DNA of 64,000 nt, taken from the NCBI RefSeq assembly GCF_017353175.1, contig NZ_JAFMYW010000003.1, positions 310,001 to 374,000 on the forward strand, read 5' to 3'. Position numbers and translations under genes: made by a program. This stretch comes from Fibrella forsythiae (GTDB lineage: Bacteria; Bacteroidota; Bacteroidia; Cytophagales; Spirosomataceae). Positions 1-6,390 of this stretch are shown here, in pieces (the stretch's first letter is position 1; every line of letters begins with the position of its first letter). The notes beneath the pieces were generated by a model that did no database searches, was not told where the DNA came from, and was given only the letters and a program-made list of their open reading frames with translations.

Positions 1-241
1 TGTGCCCAAAACTGCGCCTGTTGTGGTTTATTGCTCGGTGGGGTACCGCAGCGAGAAGGTAGGCGAGAAATTAAAAGCAGCCGGGTTCACGAACGTACGG
101 AACCTCTACGGCAGTCTATTTGAGTGGGTAAATCAGGGAAACCCCGTTGTAGATAGTACCGGCAAACCTACCCGCCGCGTACATGCCTATTCGCGGACGT
201 GGGGCATCTGGCTGAACCGGGGCGAGAAAGTGTACGAGTAA
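1..241 (+). CDS. Rhodanese-like domain protein, 3' end only
   Basis: Only the 3' end is in the window; the frame is open from base 2 and ends with TAA at 239-241. The visible 79 residues hold the C-terminal part of a rhodanese fold: active-site loop CSVGYRSE with its cysteine near residue 11, then a helix (KVGEKLKAAGF) and the NLYGSLFEW strand. Rhodanese domains carry or transfer sulfane sulfur on that cysteine. The GTG at base 2 is not taken as the start because the N-terminal half of the domain would be missing. Substrate and partner cannot be told. The 3' end overlaps the convergent small gene at 187-411. Confidence 0.8.
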   Translation, partial: VPKTAPVVVYCSVGYRSEKVGEKLKAAGFTNVRNLYGSLFEWVNQGNPVVDSTGKPTRRVHAYSRTWGIWLNRGEKVYE

Positions 242-411
242 CGTTTCGCAGACCGCAACTCCCGCTGGAGCATCGGCGATTTGGTCCGCTGATGTTCGGC
301 CTGCCATTCCAGCATCGCCTTCCGGGCCGCGAACATATTGTGCGGATGGCCAATGCCATAACTCACCTGCGAGAGGGCTAGTAAAACCAGAAGAGAGATC
401 CCCGTTTTCAT
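187..411 (-). CDS. Small secreted protein, unknown function
   Basis: A 74-residue protein beginning MKTGISLLVLLALSQVSYG, a clear signal peptide, followed by a basic, helix-prone stretch rich in Arg, Lys and Gln (ARKAMLEWQAEHQRTKS). I recognise no family. The start at 411 is chosen because it opens the signal peptide and lies about 36 nt below a perfect TAnnTTTG element at 454-461; an upstream in-frame ATG at 456 would put a non-signal extension in front. Its 3' end overlaps the convergent rhodanese gene by 55 bp, which is unusual and lowers confidence. Confidence 0.5.
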   Translation of the reverse strand: MKTGISLLVLLALSQVSYGIGHPHNMFAARKAMLEWQAEHQRTKSPMLQRELRSAKRYSYTFSPRFSQMPHVRE

Positions 412-453
412 GGTTGTGGCCGGGCAACATGGAACGTACCATCCCCGACACAA

Positions 454-461
454 CAAAGATA
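454..461 (-). promoter_or_regulatory. Bacteroidota-type -7 promoter element
   Basis: On the minus strand this reads TATCTTTG, a perfect match to the TAnnTTTG box used by the Bacteroidota housekeeping sigma factor. A TTG lies about 21 nt upstream (483-485). The expected transcript start is near 447, giving the small secreted gene a leader of about 36 nt. Confidence 0.55.
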
Positions 462-474
462 AGTGTTTAAGACT

Positions 475-495
475 GTACTATGCAATACAAAGTAC
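475..495. promoter_or_regulatory. 21-bp imperfect palindrome, likely operator
   Basis: The sequence has the form GTACTATG-N5-CAAAGTAC; the arms are inverted copies with one mismatch. It overlaps the -33 region of the promoter for the small secreted gene, so a bound dimeric repressor would block it. The shape recalls operators I associate with PadR-type regulators in this phylum, but no such regulator is in the window and that link is a guess. Confidence 0.45.
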
Positions 496-568
496 CTGTT
501 TTTGTAAAATTTATTTTTCTTTCAGCTCAAAACAGGGGCATGACCTTAGCAGCCTACCACACATCAGC

Positions 569-1177
569 CTAAGGCATGCGTACCTGTTTAGCGTAGCCCA
601 GTATCACCTCTGGCGTTAGCGAAGGTTCATCGTTGATTCGGACAAGACAGGGTAACCCCGTATAGCTCAGTAATATAGATTCAGTGGCTGCTACTCTGGG
701 GCCATTAATGATCAGGCCTACAATCGGAATATTCCGGTGGCGAAGTGCCTCCACAGAAAGAAGCGTATGGTTGATACTGCCCAGATAATTGCGGGTTACC
801 AGAACCACCGGCCAGCCTAACCGGACAATGAAGTCAATGTTCAGGTACGTGTCCGTCAGCGGAACCATCAGCCCACCGGCTAATTCAGCAACCAGTGAGT
901 TGCCGGTTGTGGGTGGAATAAGCCGGGCCGGATTAATACTAACACCTTCGGCCGCCGCGGCGGCATGTGGCGACAGGGGCTCACGCAGCAGGTACGTTTC
1001 GGGATGAAACCGCGACCGCGAATTGCTGATCAGACTCCGAACCGTAGCCGTGTCGGAATCGGGTGGATAGCCCGACTGGATAGGCTTCCAGTAATCAGCC
1101 TGTAGTGCCTCGACCAACACCGCCGAAGCCACCGTTTTACCAACTTCGGTTCCGATACCAGCAACAAGTAGATGCAT
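569..1177 (-). CDS. bioD: Dethiobiotin synthetase
   Basis: This 202-residue protein is a P-loop ATPase of the BioD family, which closes the ureido ring of 7,8-diaminononanoate with CO2 and ATP in biotin synthesis. The N-terminus shows the degenerate P-loop GIGTEVGKT (residues 7-15), the K-P-I-Q-S-G motif (residues 31-36) that follows it in BioD, and the AELAGGLMVP segment with the switch acid near residue 98. Length is slightly short for the family. It is the last gene of a minus-strand run trehalase-bioF-bioD, 122 bp after bioF. No other biotin gene is in the window. Confidence 0.93.
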   Translation of the reverse strand: MHLLVAGIGTEVGKTVASAVLVEALQADYWKPIQSGYPPDSDTATVRSLISNSRSRFHPETYLLREPLSPHAAAAAEGVSINPARLIPPTTGNSLVAELAGGLMVPLTDTYLNIDFIVRLGWPVVLVTRNYLGSINHTLLSVEALRHRNIPIVGLIINGPRVAATESILLSYTGLPCLVRINDEPSLTPEVILGYAKQVRMP

Positions 1178-1244
1178 AACTTAACGAGTGAAAGAATGAA
1201 AGAGTGAGTTGAAGTGGTGGCGTTTTTGATTGGTGCCAGTCAAT

Positions 1245-1296
1245 GTATTGCTTCGTTGGGCGGTCCCGCATCCAGGCACGACTAGCGAAGCAATAC
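1245..1296. repeat. Inverted repeat between bioF and bioD
   Basis: Arms GTATTGCTTCG (1245-1255) and CGAAGCAATAC (1286-1296) are perfect 11-bp complements with a 30-nt loop. It lies between two co-directional genes without a T-tract, so it may trim or attenuate the bioF-bioD transcript. Confidence 0.5.
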
Positions 1297-1299
1297 GTC

Positions 1300-2475
1300 T
1301 TAACGCGTAACCGTACCAACGCTCATTGCCGTTTCCTGCAGGGCGATGGTCAGCGCCGTTACTAAGCCGTCGATTTCGGCCTCGGTGTTGTATGAATGCA
1401 GACAAATGCGGATGCGTTCCTGCCCCGCAGCTACTGTTGGACTGACGATGGGACGCACATCAAAACCGGCGGCCTGTGTCGCTGCCGCCACCCTTCTGAC
1501 GGCCGAGTTACCCGGTACGATCAACCCCTGAATGGGCGAAGTGCTGGTTAGCCAAACGGCCTCTGGCGCTAGCTGATGGCATTTCTTGCGAAAGTAGGCC
1601 ACCCGTTCATGCAGCAGCCCGGCGCGTTCCGGTTCAGCGGCTACCAGCATATGAGCCAGTTGAATGGCCAGCAGATCGTGTGGTGGCAGGGCGGTGGCGT
1701 AAATGAATGAACGGGCCGTATTGATCAGGTACGTTCGCAGTAATGCCAGACCCAGCACGGCGGCTCCATGTACACCGAGCGCCTTGCCAAATGTATGCAC
1801 CCGCGCCGTTACCTGATCCTGCAAGCCATGGGCCGCAACCAGGCCTGCGCCGCCCGGACCGTACACGCCCGAGGCATGCGCTTCATCCACGATCAGGGCT
1901 GCGTTGAAGGCCGTACAAAGAGCGGCGATCTGCGGTAACGGCGCTTCGTCGCCATCCATCGAATAAAGCGATTCAACCACCACAAAGGTGTTGCCGCCCT
2001 GTTTACTTGCCTCCCGGAGTTTATCTTCCAGATCGACTATGTCATTATGGGCGAAACGATGCCGGGTTGCTTTCGACAGCCGCGCGCCGTCGATCAGGCT
2101 GGCGTGGATGAGTTCGTCCGTAATCAGCGTGTCGCCGGGTTGGGGCAGACAGGCCAGCAGGCCCAGATTGGCCATATAGCCCGCGTTGAAGATCAGCGCC
2201 GTTTCGGCCTGGTAGAAACGGGCTACATCAGCTTCGACTGTGTCGGCCAGGTACGTATGGCCAGCCAGAAGCCGCGAGCCCGTGGCTCCGTTGCGCGTTA
2301 ACTGAGCTGATGCCTGCGCCAGTTGGTGATGCAACGTACCTGAGCGCCCAATACCGAGGTAATCATTCGATGTAAAATCAACGGCCGATTCCGCCACGGT
2401 CAACGATCGGAAAAGCCCGCGCTGTTTCCGGTTATCAATGTCCGTTTCGAGTCTGTTTAGTAGCCAGTTGGGCAT
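1300..2475 (-). CDS. bioF: 8-amino-7-oxononanoate synthase
   Basis: A 391-residue fold-type I PLP enzyme of the alpha-oxoamine synthase family, condensing pimeloyl-thioester with L-alanine in biotin synthesis. Seen: SNDYLGI near residue 36, the GATGSRLLAGH glycine-rich block, DEAHASGVYGPGGAG (PLP-binding Asp), and HTFGKALGVHGAAV with the Schiff-base lysine near residue 231. A paralogous 2-amino-3-ketobutyrate ligase or serine palmitoyltransferase is excluded mainly by the neighbouring bioD. Its start lies 39 bp after the trehalase stop, so the two may be cotranscribed. Confidence 0.93.
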   Translation of the reverse strand: MPNWLLNRLETDIDNRKQRGLFRSLTVAESAVDFTSNDYLGIGRSGTLHHQLAQASAQLTRNGATGSRLLAGHTYLADTVEADVARFYQAETALIFNAGYMANLGLLACLPQPGDTLITDELIHASLIDGARLSKATRHRFAHNDIVDLEDKLREASKQGGNTFVVVESLYSMDGDEAPLPQIAALCTAFNAALIVDEAHASGVYGPGGAGLVAAHGLQDQVTARVHTFGKALGVHGAAVLGLALLRTYLINTARSFIYATALPPHDLLAIQLAHMLVAAEPERAGLLHERVAYFRKKCHQLAPEAVWLTSTSPIQGLIVPGNSAVRRVAAATQAAGFDVRPIVSPTVAAGQERIRICLHSYNTEAEIDGLVTALTIALQETAMSVGTVTR

Positions 2476-2514
2476 AATGAAATTGAAAGAGTCTGTGTGT
2501 GTGGCTGGTCCGTT

Positions 2515-4020
2515 TTACTTGCGGTTCGTTGCCATAGCCAGATACACGCCGTTTGTCCAGCCGAAGCCGTCCTGGTTGGGATATTCGCCGCCGCCAGTAG
2601 TTAGGGCGGCATCGGCCACGTTATATTTTTCCATCATCTTGCCGGTTGCCTTGAACACTTTGTCGTTCAGCGATAGCCAATTGTCTCGCCCCGCCTGGGC
2701 TGTTTTATTGAAACCATAGTTTATCAGCCCTTTATAGACGATCCACTGGAGCGGAGCCCAGCCATTAGGCCAGTCCCACTGCTGGCCAGTCTGTTGCAAC
2801 GTTGTTACCCATCCGCCCGACTGCAGGAAGTTGGCCTTCAGCTCGGCATGTGCGCGTTCGGCTTGTTCGGCTGTAGCTAGGTTCATGAACAGGGGAAAAG
2901 CTCCGCCAAGGGTCAACGCCGGTGTTTGCTTCTCCGCAACAGCGTCATAATCGTGGAAGAACCCGGTTTCACCGTTCCAGAACGTACCCAGCATCGTGGT
3001 TTTCCGCTTGTCGGCCAGGTGGCCAAAATCAACAGCCTCGGCCTGATTACCAGCTTGTTCGTGGGCGCTTTGTAAGGTTTTTTCCAGCGAATAGAGCAGG
3101 CAGTTTAGGTCAACCGGGATCATATCGGTGGCGTGGATCGTGGCCATTGTCTGCCCGTCGGCAAACCACCGGCTGCTGAAATCCCAGCCTGATTCACAGG
3201 CCGCCCGAATGTGTTTGTACAGCCGGGCAGGGTCAATGTTGTGCGCTTCTGCGTCGGGCGTTAACTCAAGTTCCTGCCGATAGGCTTCGGGGCGGGGTGT
3301 TGCCAGATCGTCCCAATACCGGTTCAGGACGTTTCCATTAGCCAAACGAACTACACGCTTATAAACAGGATTTTCTGCGGTTAGCGAGCCAACGCCTTCC
3401 ATCCAGAAATCATATTCCTTTTGTAGCTGCGGGAGGTATGTTGCCAGCACCTGAGGCCCGTCGATATCAGCCAGCATAGCGACCATCAGGGCGAAAAATG
3501 GCGGTTGGGACCGGCTTAGAAAGTACGTTCGGTTGCCATTGGGAATAAACCCTACGGTATCGATCAGGTACGCGAAATTAGCGAGCATTCCCCGGATCAA
3601 ATCTGCCCGTCCCGACTCGCGCAGCCCGAGCATCGTGAAATAGCTATCCCAGTAGAAAATCTCGCGGAAGCGTCCGCCCGGCACTACATACGGGTGTGGC
3701 AGGGCCACGCGCGAACTGTACGGCACAACCACGTCGGCCGGCCGTGTCAATTGATCCCAAAGGCGGTTGATATGTTCGGAGGTCGTTATCGAAGTGTCAC
3801 TGACGTACCCTGACGCCACCGCCGATGGCCGATCGAAATAGGCATCGACGAACGTACCCAGATCGAACCCCGGCTGGGTACGTTCATGCTTATAGGCTAC
3901 CAGAATAGAATCAGGGTCTTGCTTAGGCGTACAGTCAACAAAGGTTTTTGAGTCGGGAAACAGGCCGCTCAGCTGGACATCCTTGAAGAGTTCGCCAAAA
4001 AGTTGGTCAGGGGAAGACAT
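2515..4020 (-). CDS. Trehalase, GH37 family
   Basis: Hydrolyses trehalose to two glucoses. Both family signatures are present: PGGRFREIFYWDSYF and QWDWPNGWAPLQW. The catalytic acid is the Asp of ESGWDFSSRW and the base the Glu of GGGGEYPNQDGFGW near the C-terminus. The ATG at 4020 (501 aa, MSSPDQLFGEL) is preferred; an upstream ATG at 4095 adds 25 residues that are not a convincing signal peptide and would leave only 32 bp for two divergent promoters. Without a signal peptide it would be a cytoplasmic TreF-type enzyme, but export cannot be excluded. The divergent MFS transporter may supply a sugar, which is inference. Confidence 0.93.
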   Translation of the reverse strand: MSSPDQLFGELFKDVQLSGLFPDSKTFVDCTPKQDPDSILVAYKHERTQPGFDLGTFVDAYFDRPSAVASGYVSDTSITTSEHINRLWDQLTRPADVVVPYSSRVALPHPYVVPGGRFREIFYWDSYFTMLGLRESGRADLIRGMLANFAYLIDTVGFIPNGNRTYFLSRSQPPFFALMVAMLADIDGPQVLATYLPQLQKEYDFWMEGVGSLTAENPVYKRVVRLANGNVLNRYWDDLATPRPEAYRQELELTPDAEAHNIDPARLYKHIRAACESGWDFSSRWFADGQTMATIHATDMIPVDLNCLLYSLEKTLQSAHEQAGNQAEAVDFGHLADKRKTTMLGTFWNGETGFFHDYDAVAEKQTPALTLGGAFPLFMNLATAEQAERAHAELKANFLQSGGWVTTLQQTGQQWDWPNGWAPLQWIVYKGLINYGFNKTAQAGRDNWLSLNDKVFKATGKMMEKYNVADAALTTGGGEYPNQDGFGWTNGVYLAMATNRK

Positions 4021-4127
4021 GGAATGAGTTATAGGGTAATGGCTTCGTAACGGCAAAGTCGCCAGGGTTATCACAAAGGGTGCAAAGAAATGCATACTTT
4101 CGACACTAAACTTCCGCTCTTTATCGA

Positions 4128-5381
4128 ATGCTCCGCCTAAAACTCTCCCTCTTCCTGAATTACATTGTCTTTGCCATCCTGCTCAACAGCGTCGGGACGG
4201 TGATTTTACAGGTTCAGAACAACTACGGTGTATCGGCTTCCGGAGCCAGTATTCTGGAGGCGTTCAAAGACCTCAGTATTGCCGTTGTCTCGTTTCTGGT
4301 GGCTTCCTACGCTACCCGTATCGGTTACAAGCGGGCCATGCTCATTGCCCTTGGCACGGTTGCGTTTACCTGCCTGCTGATGCCGCAACTTCCCGCTTTC
4401 TGGACGACCAAGCTGCTGTTTGCGGCCACCGGAGCCAGCTTTGCGCTTATCAAAGTATCGGTATTTGCCACGATCGGCCTGATCACGAAAGACCCCGATG
4501 ATCACGCCAGTTTTATGAACTTCCTGGAATCGATGTTCATGGTCGGCGTGTTATCGGGCTATTTTCTGTTCAGTGCTTTTGTCGATGATCAGAACCCACA
4601 GTCAACGGCCTGGTTACGGGTATATTACGTGCTGGCAGCTATTGCCGGGGCGGCTTTTCTATTGCTGCTAACCACGCCGCTCGACGAATCGGCCGTGCAT
4701 ACAACGGAAGAGACGGTGGGCATCGGTAACGTGGCTGACATGCTCCGGCTCGCCATTACGCCTGTAGTATTGGTGTTTATCCTGACGGCCTTTACCTATG
4801 TGCTGATGGAGCAGGGCATTATGAGCTGGCTACCGACATTCAACAGCCAATACCTGAAACTGCCTACGTCGCTCAGTATCCAGATGGCCAGTATTCTGGC
4901 TGCCAGTACGGCACTTGGGCGGTTGGGGGCGGGTTTTGCCCTGAAACGGGTGCCGTGGTACTGGCTGTTGATGGGGTGTCTTGTTATATCGGGCGGGTTG
5001 GTGTTGCTGGCCCTGCCACTGGCCGAAAAAGCATCGCAGGCGGCAGTGGCGCAGGTAGCGGGTGCAGCCTACGGGTGGGGAGACGCTCCAGTGGCCGCGT
5101 TCATTTTTCCGTTGATCGGCCTGTTTATCGCCCCGATTTACCCGGCCATTAATTCGGCTATTCTAAGTAGCCTGCCGTTACGCCAGCACGGCCCCATGGC
5201 GGGGCTAATCGTTGTATTCTCGGCACTTGGCGGTACCACTGGTTCACTCATCACCGGCCGTATTTTTGAGACCTACGGCGGGCAGACCGCTTTCTACGCA
5301 TCGCTGGTACCTATCACGGCCCTGCTGATTCTGTTAACTCTTTTCAAACGAATGCAAAGCCGGGTGACGATAGCCGCCTGA
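4128..5381 (+). CDS. Major facilitator superfamily transporter
   Basis: A 417-residue polytopic membrane protein with about 12 hydrophobic segments and the MFS A-loop after TM2 (ATRIGYKRAMLIALG). The second half begins with TVGIGNVADMLRLA and TMs containing LGRLGAGFALKR, the repeated loop motif. The pattern fits sugar permeases of the FucP-like branch, but the substrate cannot be read from sequence. It is divergent from trehalase with 107 bp between, so trehalose or another glucoside is a reasonable guess only. A strong terminator follows at 5406. Confidence 0.85.
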   Translation: MLRLKLSLFLNYIVFAILLNSVGTVILQVQNNYGVSASGASILEAFKDLSIAVVSFLVASYATRIGYKRAMLIALGTVAFTCLLMPQLPAFWTTKLLFAATGASFALIKVSVFATIGLITKDPDDHASFMNFLESMFMVGVLSGYFLFSAFVDDQNPQSTAWLRVYYVLAAIAGAAFLLLLTTPLDESAVHTTEETVGIGNVADMLRLAITPVVLVFILTAFTYVLMEQGIMSWLPTFNSQYLKLPTSLSIQMASILAASTALGRLGAGFALKRVPWYWLLMGCLVISGGLVLLALPLAEKASQAAVAQVAGAAYGWGDAPVAAFIFPLIGLFIAPIYPAINSAILSSLPLRQHGPMAGLIVVFSALGGTTGSLITGRIFETYGGQTAFYASLVPITALLILLTLFKRMQSRVTIAA

Positions 5382-5405
5382 GCCGTTCACTCCCTTTTGG
5401 CTACT

Positions 5406-5441
5406 AAAAAATGCCCGTTCGGCTGAACGGGCATTTTTGTT
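5406..5441. terminator. Bidirectional rho-independent terminator
   Basis: The stem ATGCCCGTTC/GAACGGGCAT has a short GGCT loop and is flanked by A-runs on the left and T-runs on the right, so it works on both strands. It ends the MFS gene, and before the element inserted it would have lain just downstream of the minus-strand tRNA-Thr. Confidence 0.85.
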
Positions 5442-5444
5442 ACT

Positions 5445-5461
5445 GAGCCTCCTATGGGACT
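5445..5461. repeat. attL direct repeat
   Basis: GAGCCTCCTATGGGACT, identical to 16910-16926. It copies the acceptor stem and part of the T-arm of the tRNA. The match breaks down right after (TGTACCT here, CGAACCT in the tRNA), so the crossover lies within these 17 bp. Confidence 0.9.
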
Positions 5462-5508
5462 TGTACCTGGTAATGATAATCAATTAGTTACATAGAATTA
5501 TTTTGGCG

Positions 5509-5531
5509 GGGGACGGAATAGGGGACGGATT
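5509..5531. repeat. Left arm-type repeat of the element
   Basis: A 23-bp sequence identical to 16777-16799, made of GGGGACGGA twice with ATA between. Each copy lies inside its element end (48 bp from attL, 111 bp from attR). Position and internal duplication fit arm-type integrase or excisionase sites. Confidence 0.7.
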
Positions 5532-5547
5532 GGGCAATATTCAACTG

Positions 5548-6081
5548 CTACACCTCTTTATCTTGTGGATACTTATTTATAAAAATAGCAACCTGCATAA
5601 AATGGCCGTGTTCAACATCATAGTGTGGACTGACATAAACTCGCGCAATCTCGGCGCTGATCGTTTCTCCATCGTCAATACTTTGGGCTACCCTTTGTAC
5701 TTGCTCTGCTGAGATATACCCCAAAAAGTACTTTTTGTACATCACCTTTACGGCGTAAGTATCAAATTGATTGTTCGGCTCTCTAACTAGTGATACCATT
5801 TCGCCAACTTTTAAAGAATTAATGATCTTAGGGGCGTCGTGATGTTTAATTCCGGCTATGTCAGTTCTAAATCCTTTCCAGCTACTCTTTTTCTTCCCAG
5901 AACCTTTTACCTGCACATTTGAAACTAAAGAAGGCTCAAATCCAATGTCAGTTGAAGTCTTCCTGTCAGATGTGGGATAAGTAGGGAGCGATGAACTGTC
6001 TCGGCTATTCGTCGCTGGTTTTGAGCGAAGTAGATATATAATCAACCCACAGACGATACATATTGTAATTACCTCCTCCAT
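5548..6081 (-). CDS. Membrane-anchored HIRAN-domain protein
   Basis: 177 residues. An N-terminal membrane segment (VITICIVCGLIIYLL, about 4-18) is followed by a Ser/Thr/Pro-rich linker and a HIRAN domain from about 75 to 165 with the hallmark LKVGEMVSLVREPNNQFDTYAVKV and FLGYI. HIRAN domains bind DNA 3' ends in HLTF-type remodellers and occur alone in many bacterial mobile-element proteins. An anchored HIRAN domain facing the cytoplasm is uncommon. It is the leftmost gene of the element and AT-rich relative to the host. Function unknown; defence or replication roles are only guesses. Confidence 0.75.
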   Translation of the reverse strand: MEEVITICIVCGLIIYLLRSKPATNSRDSSSLPTYPTSDRKTSTDIGFEPSLVSNVQVKGSGKKKSSWKGFRTDIAGIKHHDAPKIINSLKVGEMVSLVREPNNQFDTYAVKVMYKKYFLGYISAEQVQRVAQSIDDGETISAEIARVYVSPHYDVEHGHFMQVAIFINKYPQDKEV

Positions 6082-6390
6082 AGGGGTTAATTTAAGAGCG
6101 CAGTTTTAGACAAAAGACAATATTAGCATTCTATATCAAACCCTGTCTTTAGCATACAACATACCTTCAGTTAGTACACTTTATTACTGCAAGGTACCTA
6201 CCTGGTTTGGTCAGATCCGCAAGGGTGGATCCTACGGCTGAGTAGGCCAAGTAAGCGACTAATCTAGCCTTTTCTTGTTTTACCCAACTGATTGATATAA
6301 TAAAGGAAAAGTAATCGCTGAGAGTTAGATGCCGTGTGTCAGACTCTTCTATTTTACAGAGATCTTGTTATAGGAGAATTTAGAGCTTAC
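6082..6390. other. Intergenic gap with a gene-leader remnant
   Basis: This 309-bp AT-rich gap has no credible gene. Its only recognisable content is a 44-bp repeat (6203-6246) shared with 8840-8883 on the other side of the NHL gene. Confidence 0.6.
6203..6246. repeat. 44-bp direct repeat, copy A, flanking the NHL gene
   Basis: 38 of 44 positions match 8840-8883. On the minus strand it contains TGACCAAACCA, the same word found just upstream of the integrase and the 277-residue gene. Here no gene follows it, so it looks like an orphan leader. Confidence 0.7.

Noticed and set aside
116-451. Open frame of 111 codons on the minus strand
   Set aside because: It overlaps the rhodanese end and the small secreted gene in another frame and shows no signal peptide or domain.
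1178-1299. Possible biotin riboswitch or BirA operator before bioD
   Set aside because: Only a simple 11-bp hairpin is present; no BirA palindrome is recognisable.
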